From: an uncultured Chloroflexota bacterium
GTDB taxonomy: Bacteria; Chloroflexota; Anaerolineae; Anaerolineales; Anaerolineaceae
Direction of reading: 5' to 3'
DNA: 64,000 nt
Assembly (NCBI GenBank): GCA_902786265.1
Contig: CADACE010000003.1
Coordinates: 159,332-223,331 of the forward strand
Below, piece after piece: positions 42,481 through 51,441 of this stretch; the first letter of the stretch is position 1; each line of letters starts with the position of its first letter. The position numbers were made by a program, and so were the translations under genes. Below the pieces are notes generated by a model. The model was given only the letters and a program-made list of their open reading frames with translations. It ran no database searches and was not told the DNA's origin.

Positions 42481-44685
42481 ATGGAAAACGAGGAAAGAGG
42501 CGACAACGCCATGAACGGAGTGGAGGTCAAGACGGAAGCCGAGTCGGATGCCGTGATGGATACCTCAACAGAAGTCACAACAGAAGCCGACGCGGAAGCT
42601 GTGCCTGAAACTGAGACTGATACATTTCCGGAAGCCGATGCGGAGGCCGAAACAGAAGCTGAACCGGAAGCCGACGCTGAGCCATTAACCGGCCAAGAAG
42701 ATGAGCCGGAAGCCGACGCTGAGCCATTAACCGGCCAAGAAGATGAGCCGGACCCGGTGATGGCAGCCATGATGAAAGCCGCAAAGAAATCAGCGCAGAA
42801 ATCCGCAAAGATTGCCGGTCTGAAAGAAATGATAATGGCCACAGCAGATGACGGGATGAAAGCAGAAGCGGAATCCGCGATTGAAGCTTTCATGGAAGTC
42901 GCACAGGAAGCTGCAGCTGCTGCTGCGCTGAAACCAGCGAAAAAAGCTGAAAAAAAGGCTGTAAAGGCATTATCTTTGAAAGCCGGGAAAAAAGCAGCAA
43001 AGAAAGCTGACAAAAAAGCTTCAAAAGCATTTGCATGGATAACGGCGATGGAAGAAATCTCAGGAGCCGAAGATAAAGCTGCAATAAAAGCTGATAAAAA
43101 AGCTGCGAAAGAAGCTGCTAAGGGAGCTGCAATAGAAGCCGCAAGAGAAGCTGCAGAAACGGCCGTGCGTGAGGTTATAGCGGAAGCCAGGCAGAAAGCC
43201 GAGAAAAAAGCTGAAGAGAAAGCTGCGAAGGAAGAAGAAAAACGAGATCCGGTCAAAGCGGAAATCAAAGAAATGCGCACCCGTCTGGCTGCTCTGCAGC
43301 AGACGGTTAAGGAGCAGGGTCTTCCGATCATTGTACTGGTTGAAGGCTGGGCTGCCGCAGGCAAGGGCAGCCTCATCAACGAGCTGATCCAGGAGATCGA
43401 TCCGCGCAACTACAATGTGGTTTCCCCGATAATTCTTCCTGAGACGGAAGTACGCTATCCTTTCCTTTACACCTATGCAAAAGCCATCCCGGAAAACGGC
43501 AAGATCATGTTTTATGATTCCGGCTGGATGGAGAACTGTGTCCGCAAGGTCCTGCACCGTGAAATCACGATGGATGATTACAAGAATCGTCTGCGTTCTG
43601 TTACAGAGTTTGAGCGGCAGCTTCGAGACGGCGGCTATCTGGTCCTGAAGCTTTTCCTGGACATCAGTGAATCAGAGCAGCACGATCGCATCTTCGCCTT
43701 GCGTGAGAATTTCTCGACCGAATGGCGTGTGAGTCCCGAAGATATGTGGCAATATGAAGAGCACAAGACCTTCGAACAGACCTACAAGGCATTCATGGAA
43801 AAGACCAGCGATCCCATCCCCTGGCATGTTTTGGATGGCAGCAAACGCAAAGAGGCTACCCGGGATGCGCTGAAACTGCTACTTGGACTGATCGACAAGG
43901 CACTTGCAAAAGGCCGCTATATAGGTAAGCCCTTCAAGGAAAAGTTCCCGCTTCTTGATATGCCAAAGCTCAGTGACGTGGATCTTTCCCCCGCTCTCAC
44001 GGACGAGGAATATGATAAGCAGCTCAAGAAGCTGCAAAAACGCCTGGGCGAGCTGCACAATGTGATCTACCGCAAGAAGATCCCTGTCATCCTCTGCTAT
44101 GAAGGCTGGGACGCTGCAGGCAAGGGCGGTAATATCCGCCGCATCGCCAGGCCGTTGGATCCCCGCGGCTGTGATGTGATTCCCATTGCCTCCCCGGAAC
44201 CGCATGAAAAGAACCGCCAATACCTCTGGCGCTTCTGGACACGCCTTCCCCGCAGCGGCCATGTCTGCATCTTTGACCGCACCTGGTATGGCCGTGTGAT
44301 GGTGGAACGGCTGGAGGGTTTCTGCGCTGAAGATGACTGGAAGCGAGCCTACAATGAGATCAACGAGTTTGAGCGCCAGCTGACCGACTGGGGTGCCGTG
44401 GTGCTTAAGTTCTGGATCCATATCGACCAGGACACACAGCTCCAGCGCTTCAACGACCGGCAGAATACCCCGGAGAAAGCCTGGAAACTGACCGAAGAGG
44501 ACTGGCGCAACCGTGAAAAATGGCCTCAATATGAGGAGGCTATTGATGAAATGCTTGCGAAAACCAGCACAAAGAATGCCCCCTGGTTTATCATCGAATC
44601 CAACGATAAGAAATACGCGCGCATCAAAGCACTGCGCATCGTGATCGACGCGCTGGAAAAGGCGTGTGCCGGACGGCTTTCATAA
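42481..44685 (+). CDS. pap: Two-domain PPK2: polyphosphate:AMP phosphotransferase-like
   Basis: Class II PPK2 enzymes carry two fused kinase domains and phosphorylate AMP to ADP from polyphosphate. Domain 1 has VEGWAAAGKGSLINE near residue 287 and FYDSGWMENCVR. Domain 2 has YEGWDAAGKGGNIRR near 541 and FDRTWYGRVMVERLEGF. The ~735-residue protein has an unusual ~260-residue N-terminal extension. It begins acidic (Glu/Asp/Ala, residues ~15-95) and then becomes Lys/Ala-rich, with KAAKKADKKA-type repeats predicted to be helical. The start ATG 42481 follows AAGGGGAG. The ppk1 gene follows within 31 bases. Enzyme class is firm; the extension's role is open. Confidence 0.9.
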   Translation: MENEERGDNAMNGVEVKTEAESDAVMDTSTEVTTEADAEAVPETETDTFPEADAEAETEAEPEADAEPLTGQEDEPEADAEPLTGQEDEPDPVMAAMMKAAKKSAQKSAKIAGLKEMIMATADDGMKAEAESAIEAFMEVAQEAAAAAALKPAKKAEKKAVKALSLKAGKKAAKKADKKASKAFAWITAMEEISGAEDKAAIKADKKAAKEAAKGAAIEAAREAAETAVREVIAEARQKAEKKAEEKAAKEEEKRDPVKAEIKEMRTRLAALQQTVKEQGLPIIVLVEGWAAAGKGSLINELIQEIDPRNYNVVSPIILPETEVRYPFLYTYAKAIPENGKIMFYDSGWMENCVRKVLHREITMDDYKNRLRSVTEFERQLRDGGYLVLKLFLDISESEQHDRIFALRENFSTEWRVSPEDMWQYEEHKTFEQTYKAFMEKTSDPIPWHVLDGSKRKEATRDALKLLLGLIDKALAKGRYIGKPFKEKFPLLDMPKLSDVDLSPALTDEEYDKQLKKLQKRLGELHNVIYRKKIPVILCYEGWDAAGKGGNIRRIARPLDPRGCDVIPIASPEPHEKNRQYLWRFWTRLPRSGHVCIFDRTWYGRVMVERLEGFCAEDDWKRAYNEINEFERQLTDWGAVVLKFWIHIDQDTQLQRFNDRQNTPEKAWKLTEEDWRNREKWPQYEEAIDEMLAKTSTKNAPWFIIESNDKKYARIKALRIVIDALEKACAGRLS
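42664..42747 (+). repeat. Perfect 42-bp tandem duplication inside the PPK2 gene
   Basis: Two identical 42-base units (42664-42705 and 42706-42747) encode the 14-residue unit PEADAEPLTGQEDE twice in the acidic N-terminal linker. The duplication keeps frame. Perfect identity suggests it is recent and could vary in copy number. Confidence 0.9.
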
Positions 44686-44716
44686 GTACAGCTATAAGGG
44701 TTTATTTTCACAAACT

Positions 44717-47029
44717 ATGGATCGTAAGGAAAAAAAAGGCGCTGCTGAAAAAGCAGCGCCTCTAAAAAATTCAGCGAATGAAAAGAAGACTGCCTCCTCA
44801 AAAAAGCAGTCAGCGGAAAAGAAGCTTGTCCTGACGGACAAGCAGATAGAGGCCGAGCGCAGGAACGCGGCAGACAGTATTTACATCAACCGCGAACTGA
44901 GCTGGATGGCATTTAACGAGCGTGTACTGTTGGAAGCAGCAGATCATAATGTTCCTCTGCTGGAAAGACTTAAGTTCCTGATGATTTACCAGTCCAATCT
45001 GACTGAATTCTATCGGGTGCGCATCGGTATCCTGACGCATCGTGTTATGCTGACACCGGATAAGCGGGATCCGCTCTCCGGCATGCTGCCGGAATCGACG
45101 ATCCGGGAGGTCCTGCGCATCACACGCGAACAACAAATTGTGGCGGAGAGTATCTGGAAAGAGATACTGAAAGAGCTGGCTTACAACGGTGTGGAGGTGC
45201 TGGATTTTAAGAAGATCAGTAAGGTGGACGAGCTGATGAGCAAAAAACTCTTTGGTGATATCAAGGGTTCGCTCTCTCCGAATATCATCGACTCAAACCA
45301 TCCTTTCCCCTTTCTGTGGACAGGGGAGTCCAGCGTGATTGCCTTTCTTGGCCGGGAAGATTCGGAAAAAATGGCGGTGATCCCGCTGCACCGGGTCCCC
45401 TCCTACCTGAGTTTTGAGATCAACGGCTGTCAGAAGATCGTGATCACAGCTCAGCTGATCCGTCATTTTCTGCCGCTGCTTCTGAAAAAGGAGGATATAC
45501 GGCAGTCTGCCATCGTTGAGGTCACCCGCAATGCGGATGTGTTTCTCGAGGATGTAGCCGAACGGGCCAACGATGATCTGCGGCTCAAGGTATCTACCAT
45601 GATCACCAAGCGCAAGCGGGAAATGCCTGTGCGGGTCTGCATTTTCGGCAAGCTCTCAAATGCGAATCGTGCCCTGCTCATCAAGAAGCTTCGGGCACCG
45701 GAGGACAATGTCTTCAATCAGAGCATTCCCTTTGACCTCTCCTTTCGGTCCTGCATTGGTGAACACGAAAACTTTAAATATCCGGAACGCCGCCCCTCCC
45801 GGGATATCGGACTGAAGAAGGGTGAATTTTTCTCCTATATCGATAAACACGATCTTCTGATGAGCTTTCCGTTCAAAAGCATGGTGCCTTTTGTGGATCT
45901 CATCTATGAAGCGGCAGACGATCCTGAAGTCCTTTCCATCAAGATCACGCTCTATCGAATGTCAGCCAGCAGCAAAATCGCCGCAGCCCTGGCCTATGCC
46001 GCCGATAAAGGGAAAGACGTGCTGTGCCTTCTCGAGCTCCGGGCACGTTTTGACGAGCAGAACAATATCGACTATTCCGAGATGCTGGAAGAGGCAGGCT
46101 GCCGTGTGATCTACGGGATTCCGGGTTACAAGGTCCATTCCAAGATCTGCGTTATCACACGCATGCACGAGGGCAAAATCAGCTACATTACCCAGGTTGG
46201 AACCGGAAACTATAACGAGGTCACGAGCGAACAATACACCGATCTTTCCCTTATCACTGCCAGAGAAGCAGAGGGACATGATGCCGAGGCAGCCTTCGCT
46301 GCCCTGCGCAGCGGGGAAGTCCCGCCGGTAACACATTCCCTATGGTTTGCTCCGCTTAGTTTCAAATCCCGTTTACTGGAATTTTTCGATCGGGAGATGG
46401 CAAAAGGTTCGGCCGGACACATCGCCATTAAGTGCAATGCGATGAATAACTTTGACGTTATGGAAAAACTGATCGAATGTTCCCGCGCAGGCGTGAAGAT
46501 CGAGCTCTTTATCCGGGGAATCTGCTGTCTGCGGCCAGGCGTGAAAGGCCAGACAGAAAACATCACCATCAGGGGCATCGTAGATCGCTGGCTGGAGCAC
46601 TCGCGCGTCTATAGTTTCGGCGATGGAGAGGATCAGCGTCTCTTCATCGGCTCGGGCGACTTGCTGAGCCGCAATCTGGAGCGGCGTGTAGAGGCCTTTA
46701 TCGAGGTCGTGACGCCCGATACCCGTGAACAGATCAACACGCTGCTTGATGCACTCAGAAAGGATCGGGAAAAATCCCGCATTATGAAATCCGACGGAAG
46801 CTACGTTCGCGAAAAAGGTGGAAAAGGTACCGGCTCTCAGGAGGCCTTGTACCATTATTTCTCGTCCCGCAAAGTGAGGCCTGATGATGCACCCGCAGAG
46901 CCGACCGAACGGAGACACGAAACGCTCAAATCCGGACGCAGAAGCACCAGGACCCGGGCAGCAGCAGAACAGAATAAACCAAATGGAGACAGTACCGGCC
47001 AAAACACACCGACAATTATAGAATCGTAA
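44717..47029 (+). CDS. ppk: Polyphosphate kinase 1
   Basis: Makes inorganic polyphosphate reversibly from ATP. The N-terminal PPK1 block YINRELSWMAFNERVL, the phospholipase D-like halves and the phospho-acceptor histidine in GYKVHSKICVI near residue 472 are present, with the second HKD-like part around ERRVEAFIEV. An in-frame GTG at 44666 overlaps the upstream gene and may be the real start; neither start has an ideal ribosome site. Before the conserved domain lies a ~50-residue Lys/Ala/Ser-rich segment, and the C-terminal ~60 residues are also basic and low-complexity. It is coupled to the PPK2 gene, so synthesis and use of polyphosphate are co-expressed. Confidence 0.93.
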   Translation: MDRKEKKGAAEKAAPLKNSANEKKTASSKKQSAEKKLVLTDKQIEAERRNAADSIYINRELSWMAFNERVLLEAADHNVPLLERLKFLMIYQSNLTEFYRVRIGILTHRVMLTPDKRDPLSGMLPESTIREVLRITREQQIVAESIWKEILKELAYNGVEVLDFKKISKVDELMSKKLFGDIKGSLSPNIIDSNHPFPFLWTGESSVIAFLGREDSEKMAVIPLHRVPSYLSFEINGCQKIVITAQLIRHFLPLLLKKEDIRQSAIVEVTRNADVFLEDVAERANDDLRLKVSTMITKRKREMPVRVCIFGKLSNANRALLIKKLRAPEDNVFNQSIPFDLSFRSCIGEHENFKYPERRPSRDIGLKKGEFFSYIDKHDLLMSFPFKSMVPFVDLIYEAADDPEVLSIKITLYRMSASSKIAAALAYAADKGKDVLCLLELRARFDEQNNIDYSEMLEEAGCRVIYGIPGYKVHSKICVITRMHEGKISYITQVGTGNYNEVTSEQYTDLSLITAREAEGHDAEAAFAALRSGEVPPVTHSLWFAPLSFKSRLLEFFDREMAKGSAGHIAIKCNAMNNFDVMEKLIECSRAGVKIELFIRGICCLRPGVKGQTENITIRGIVDRWLEHSRVYSFGDGEDQRLFIGSGDLLSRNLERRVEAFIEVVTPDTREQINTLLDALRKDREKSRIMKSDGSYVREKGGKGTGSQEALYHYFSSRKVRPDDAPAEPTERRHETLKSGRRSTRTRAAAEQNKPNGDSTGQNTPTIIES

Positions 47030-47073
47030 AGATATAAAACTGAGCAAAAAATGCAGTTTCCGAAATCTCCTTT

Positions 47074-47116
47074 GTCTGAGATGAAATTCCGGTAATACCG
47101 GAATTTCATCTCAGAC
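47074..47116. repeat. Perfect 19-bp inverted repeat downstream of ppk
   Basis: Arms at 47074-47092 and 47098-47116 are exact complements around the loop TAATA. No T-run follows on either strand. It probably protects or ends the ppk transcript, but it is not a standard intrinsic terminator. Confidence 0.8.
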
Positions 47117-47139
47117 TTAGACTTTAGCAGATTTGTCTT

Positions 47140-47313
47140 TTACTCGTCATTATCAGAGCAAATTGCAACACTGCGTAATGCAAACTGTTTTGTTATTTCC
47201 AGCTGTTGCCGCCGTTTTCTCACGTATCGTTCAATCTTCGGTATAAGATCATATTGAAGATATTTTTGCGTTTGATGACTTCTGTTTACCGGTTCAGGTT
47301 TTGAATAAGACTC
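47140..47313 (-). pseudogene. Possible remnant of a short gene
   Basis: A 57-codon stretch reads like real protein (e.g. HQTQKYLQYDLIPKIERYV, then RKRRQQLEITKQF) but has no start: a TGA closes it directly upstream. A neighbouring frame offers MTNKLRESL just before, so a single frameshift would join the two into a ~65-residue basic protein. No family recognised; very tentative. The remaining gap from here to 47655 shows nothing else. Confidence 0.25.
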
Positions 47314-47655
47314 TCACGCAATTTATTCGTCATCTCAAATTACCGTCACAATTGCAGCGGATACCTTTTCAGCGTTTTGATAATACATATATGTTATCTA
47401 AAAGTTATTCCGCTGACAGACAAGGGATAAGCAGTTGGATCAGATTTTAAAGGACCAAACCAAGCTTTCGGCAGGTGTGAGTCCTCCATCGAAAGTTTTC
47501 CTTTATTACGGTCAGGAAATAATAAAATAACATATTTTCTATAAGACAAATCGAAATTTTCATTGGGAATAGGATATAGCAGATAGGGAATACAAAACGA
47601 ACGCTGCATGTTTGGAATATGATATACTCTTATATATACTTATGAGGAGGTTGTT

Positions 47656-48153
47656 ATGGTTGAATTGAGCAATGAAAGAATAGGTCAGATCCTGCACGAA
47701 GAGACTGCAAAAACGGAAGAATTAACAACGATTCTCCGCGGTATTTATACCAGATATATGCGTCTGTATGAGAAATACTTTGCAGACATAGATGCGCTCA
47801 ACAATGCTAAGATCGCCGAGTTGAGAAAGTACCATGAAGAAACCGGAAGCCTTGTAAGGTATTATTACATGGACATTCCGCAGGATATCTGCGAGGGGAT
47901 CAAAGAATTCGAGAACAAGTACAGTGCCAACCTGCTTGGGCCTGATTGGCACGATTATCTTTTCCGCGTCTATCAGGAGTTCAGAAAAGGAAGCACGGCC
48001 ACGGACATAAAAGCAGAGTTTTCAAAACAAGCGCTGGCAGCCTTCTATGAGGCAATGGATTATATTTTCAGGGAAGGCTTCGGCACAGGCAGCCAGACCG
48101 TTAAAGATGTGGTAAGCGGGATCACGGGACTATTGTTCGGGAAAGAAAAGTAG
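47656..48153 (+). CDS. Unknown small helical protein
   Basis: A 165-residue, mostly helical protein with no signal peptide. Features are an N-terminal charged helix (ERIGQILHEETAKTEELTTIL), the aromatic block YFADIDALNN and a C-terminal amphipathic or weakly hydrophobic helix ending GITGLLFGKEK. The start is secured by GAGGAGG 8 bases upstream. The family is not recognised. It is isolated between the ppk region and the inverted element at 48199. Confidence 0.7.
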   Translation: MVELSNERIGQILHEETAKTEELTTILRGIYTRYMRLYEKYFADIDALNNAKIAELRKYHEETGSLVRYYYMDIPQDICEGIKEFENKYSANLLGPDWHDYLFRVYQEFRKGSTATDIKAEFSKQALAAFYEAMDYIFREGFGTGSQTVKDVVSGITGLLFGKEK

Positions 48154-48198
48154 ATTAAATTAAAATAAAAAAAGGTATCCACTATATTTTACGGGTGA

Positions 48199-48346
48199 GT
48201 CAGAAAAAAAGCCCAAATACACAGCTGAGGTATGGGGCCGCAGGCTTCCGGAAATCAGGCGCGGGCTGCGGCTTCCTCAAACGCACGAACTTTCGTTCCC
48301 GCGCCTTGCGAAGCATTCCCTCCGGAATGCAAAGTGAGCTCTTATA
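48199..48346 (+). repeat. ~150-bp element, left copy (inverted relative to 50802-50955)
   Basis: The reverse complement matches 50802-50955 over its whole length at roughly 80-85% by eye. Shared words include GCATTCCGGAGGG, GCTTCGCAAGGCGCGGGA and GCAGCCCGCGCCTGATTTCCGG. Together the two copies bracket the guaD and ade genes in inverted orientation. There is no coding capacity of its own. Confidence 0.85.
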
Positions 48347-48470
48347 GTAGAATAAATATTGATTTTTACAATAATAAAATGGTATCCGCAACTGACATGG
48401 CGGGTACCATTTTTCATTTATCGTTTTTCGACTTTCCGGGTTTGGCAGGAGATTTCTCTCTGACAGAACG

Positions 48471-48498
48471 AAAAAGGAAGGAGCGCCCGCTCCTTCCC
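48471..48498 (-). terminator. Intrinsic terminator of the purine operon
   Basis: On the minus strand, GGAAGGAGC and GCTCCTTCC form a stem over GGGC, followed by a T-run (A residues at 48471-48475 on plus). It lies ~40 bases after the ade stop. Confidence 0.88.
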
Positions 48499-48538
48499 GA
48501 ATTTTACATATCCAATTGTCTTCCGACTCCGGATGGTT

Positions 48539-50296
48539 TTATACCTCCAGCGGGATGAGTTTATGTGCCAGGACATCGATCAGTCCCATATCGGTCAGGC
48601 CGAGTTCCGGAACCGTAGGCAGTGAGATAAAACTGAGCGTCATAAACGGCGCAGATCCCACACAACCAAGCTTTCGGGCCGCCTCATTCATCCGGTTCTG
48701 TTCCGACATCACGACATCGGCGGGCTCAATGCTCATCAAACCTCCAAGCGGAAGCGCCATCTGAGCCAGGATTTCCCCATTAAGCGCAACAGACAGACCG
48801 CCCTGCATGGCTGCTACTGCGTTTACAGCCGCGGCCATATCTGTATCGCTTGCTCCGACCACTACGATATTATGGTGGTCATGCGACGTCGAAAATGCCA
48901 AAGCACCTTCCCTGAGTCCAAAACCTTTTACAAATCCGATGCCGATTCCGCCGGTTTTCCCATAACGCTCAACAACCGCGAGTTTGGCAATATCCCGGGA
49001 AATATCCGGCAGGATCAGACCATCCTTCACAGGGAGATCGGTGATCAGACAGTTATTAATGATCTGACGATCGATCAGGTCGATCACGCGGACTCTTACC
49101 GAATCCTTCGCAGAAGTCTCCTTCCTGAAGGAAGCCGCTGTAATGGGATTCTTCAGACGGACAGTCTTCCTGATCCAATCCGGATAATCTGAAACAGGGC
49201 ATTCTTCAAGCAAAGTATTATTCTTCGCGACGATTTTTCCTTCAAAAATGACCGTGGACGGTTTCATCTCTTTCAGATCCGGGATCAGAAGAATGTCTGC
49301 CTTCCTGCCGGGAGTAATGGAACCGATCTCATCCTCGATCCGGAAATGCCGTGCGGCGTTCAGCGTCGCCATCTTGACAGCCTCAACCGGCGGGACTCCC
49401 AGCTCAATCGCCCGGCGGACATTGTAATTAATATGGCCTTCCTCACGGATCTCGACAGCATGTTTATCATCGGTACAGAACATCATGTTGTCCAGCGGCA
49501 GCTTTTCTGCCACAGCGCCGCGGATCAGTTCATCAACATTGCGTTCTGTTGAGCCCTCGCGAATCAAAACGCTCAAGCCGACACGCAGACGGGCAAGCAT
49601 TTCTTCAGGGGTGACAGTCTCATGGTCATCCGAGATACCTGCTGAAGCATATACGTTCAGTTCCTGATCCAGCCGGCCGATGGCATGCCCGTTGACGATC
49701 TTGCGTTTGGCAAGCGTATCGGCAATTTTGTGAATATATTCATCTTTGACAAAAAGGATCTTTGAAGGATCAAGTTCACCGAGGCTGACGGATTCTTCCC
49801 AGTTCATGATCTCTGCGACTTCTTCAGCACCCATATACGCACCGTTCGTTTCCAGACCCGGTGCCGTCGGAACACGGGAGGAAACCTCGATCAGCATACG
49901 GTAAGGAAGACGGTCAATGGAAGCGAGCATCGCCCGCAGGCCTTCTCCGCCGGACACATTGGCTATCTCCATCAGGTCAGCGCAAAGGGTCGTTGTTCCT
50001 GCAGGAACAACAACGGATGCAAGGGCTTCCGGAGAAAGCATTGTTGTCTCAAAATGCATATGAGTGTCGATCAAACCCGGAACAGCATACTGTCCGCCGC
50101 AGTCAATCGTTTCCTTCACCGGAAGATCCGCATTCGGGTCAATTGAAACGATCCGCCCCGCGTGGATATATATATTTGTCGGATAGACCTCACATGACCA
50201 TACGTTCACCAGCTGCACATTTGTGAGCTTCAGATCGCAGGGAATCTCTCCCAGACCGGCACGAATCGTATCTTTTATTTCTTCAAAAGTACGCAT
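48539..50296 (-). CDS. ade: Adenine deaminase
   Basis: Converts adenine to hypoxanthine and ammonia. An amidohydrolase-superfamily enzyme of 585 residues, the normal Ade length. Metal-site motifs are IDTHMHFE near residue 76-83, VNGHA, ISDDHE and FCTDDKHA, and the C-terminal domain has the Ade-specific TSHDHHN. All expected ligands are present. It is the last gene of the ten-gene minus-strand purine operon, 6 bases after the guanine deaminase-like gene. It feeds hypoxanthine to the molybdenum hydroxylase encoded upstream in the same operon. Confidence 0.95.
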   Translation of the reverse strand: MRTFEEIKDTIRAGLGEIPCDLKLTNVQLVNVWSCEVYPTNIYIHAGRIVSIDPNADLPVKETIDCGGQYAVPGLIDTHMHFETTMLSPEALASVVVPAGTTTLCADLMEIANVSGGEGLRAMLASIDRLPYRMLIEVSSRVPTAPGLETNGAYMGAEEVAEIMNWEESVSLGELDPSKILFVKDEYIHKIADTLAKRKIVNGHAIGRLDQELNVYASAGISDDHETVTPEEMLARLRVGLSVLIREGSTERNVDELIRGAVAEKLPLDNMMFCTDDKHAVEIREEGHINYNVRRAIELGVPPVEAVKMATLNAARHFRIEDEIGSITPGRKADILLIPDLKEMKPSTVIFEGKIVAKNNTLLEECPVSDYPDWIRKTVRLKNPITAASFRKETSAKDSVRVRVIDLIDRQIINNCLITDLPVKDGLILPDISRDIAKLAVVERYGKTGGIGIGFVKGFGLREGALAFSTSHDHHNIVVVGASDTDMAAAVNAVAAMQGGLSVALNGEILAQMALPLGGLMSIEPADVVMSEQNRMNEAARKLGCVGSAPFMTLSFISLPTVPELGLTDMGLIDVLAHKLIPLEV

Positions 50297-50302
50297 ATTC
50301 TC

Positions 50303-50779
50303 TCACTTTGTCCAAAAACCGCGGTGAACTTCGACGATCTCATCGGCCACCTCATCAAATGGCCCTTCAAGAGTGATGTCTTTCTGTCCGGCTGCAATGA
50401 CCTTTTCGGCACCCATATTAAATGTCGGGTTCTTTTCATCGCTGCCGGTCATCTCCAGCAGCTGCCTTTCGGTGATGCCGAAGACAATATGGCCGATATT
50501 TGCCCAATAGATCCCGCCTGTACACATCGGACATGGCTCAACGGTTGTGACCAGTGTGCAGTCTTTCAGATATTCTTTTGAAAATGTCCGGCTGGCACGG
50601 GAAGCAAGTGTCAATTCCGCATGCGCAGTTGCATCTCCGAGGTCTTTTTCTGCATTGCCTTGCTCCATAACGATCTCACCCTCTTTGTTGACCAGCACTG
50701 CTCCAAAGGGTGTATTGCCCGTTTCACGTGATTGCCGGGCAATTTCATTTGCCCGCCGCAAAGCTTCAATATTGTTCAT
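50303..50779 (-). CDS. Guanine/nucleoside deaminase, cytidine deaminase-like fold
   Basis: A 158-residue zinc deaminase with the paired motifs THAELTLAS-type (ATAHAELT, catalytic Glu) and EPCPMCTGGIYWANI (PCxxC). The N-terminus (EIARQSRETGNTPFGAVLV) and the C-terminal EEIVEVHRGFWTK-type tail resemble B. subtilis GuaD-like guanine deaminases more than TadA. That fits the context: guanine to xanthine beside xanthine dehydrogenase and adenine deaminase. Substrate is inferred from tail and neighbours. It lies 6 bases before ade, and the right copy of the inverted element sits just upstream. Confidence 0.85.
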   Translation of the reverse strand: MNNIEALRRANEIARQSRETGNTPFGAVLVNKEGEIVMEQGNAEKDLGDATAHAELTLASRASRTFSKEYLKDCTLVTTVEPCPMCTGGIYWANIGHIVFGITERQLLEMTGSDEKNPTFNMGAEKVIAAGQKDITLEGPFDEVADEIVEVHRGFWTK

Positions 50780-50801
50780 CCGGTTTTCTCCTCTTCATTC
50801 A

Positions 50802-50955
50802 CTACTGTAAGAGCCCGCTTCGCATTCCGGAGGGTATGCTTCGCAAGGCGCGGGATCGAAAGTTTATGTGTTTGCGAAAACCGCAGCCCGCGCCTGATTT
50901 CCGGGGCCTGCGGCCCCATACCCCCGCTGTGTTTTGGGCTCTTTTTCTGCCTCAT
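50802..50955 (+). repeat. ~150-bp element, right copy
   Basis: Inverted partner of 48199-48346. It lies in the gap between the xdhC stop (50972) and the guaD-like start (50779), so it is inside the purine operon. Its minus-strand transcript contains GGGGCCGCAGGCCCC-type self-complementarity that could fold. Confidence 0.85.
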
Positions 50956-50971
50956 CCATTAAATGCAGTGG

Positions 50972-51439
50972 TCAGCTTTTTATTCCGACAACCTTTTCCA
51001 ATGCACGCAGGATATTTTCATATCCGGTACATCGGCAGAGATGCCCGGAAATAGCTTCCCGCAATTCTTCGCGTGTATATTTTTTCCCCGAGTTGACCAG
51101 TTCAACACCGGTCATGATAAACCCCGGGGTGCAGAAACCGCACTGAACTGCCGCCTCATCGATAAACGCCTGCTGCACCGGATGCAGCTCACCGCACCCT
51201 GAACGCAGCCCTTCAACGGTCAGAATATGCTTTCCTTCTGCCCATGTAGTCAGGAAGAGACAGCTGTTCTGCGCATGACCGTCGATCAAAACCGTGCAGG
51301 CACCGCATTCACCGACTTCACACCCCTTTTTTACGCTGGTCAGCCCCAGCTGATTCCGCAGTGTATCTGTCAGTACTTCACCATCCTGAACAGCGAGCTC
51401 TTTCGGTTTTCCATTGACATAAAAATGAACGACTTGCAT
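50972..51439 (-). CDS. xdhC: Molybdenum hydroxylase iron-sulfur subunit (XdhC type)
   Basis: A ~155-residue [2Fe-2S] subunit passing electrons from the molybdenum site to FAD. It has the plant-type ferredoxin cluster CEVGECGACTVLIDG and the second cluster CGFCTPG ... CRCTGY, with all eight Cys present. The ATG at 51439 was preferred to the TTG at 51445: it follows GGAGGGGAGG and lies 3 bases from the end of the FAD-subunit gene. It completes the three-subunit enzyme with the two upstream genes. Confidence 0.94.
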   Translation of the reverse strand: MQVVHFYVNGKPKELAVQDGEVLTDTLRNQLGLTSVKKGCEVGECGACTVLIDGHAQNSCLFLTTWAEGKHILTVEGLRSGCGELHPVQQAFIDEAAVQCGFCTPGFIMTGVELVNSGKKYTREELREAISGHLCRCTGYENILRALEKVVGIKS

Positions 51440-51441
51440 AA

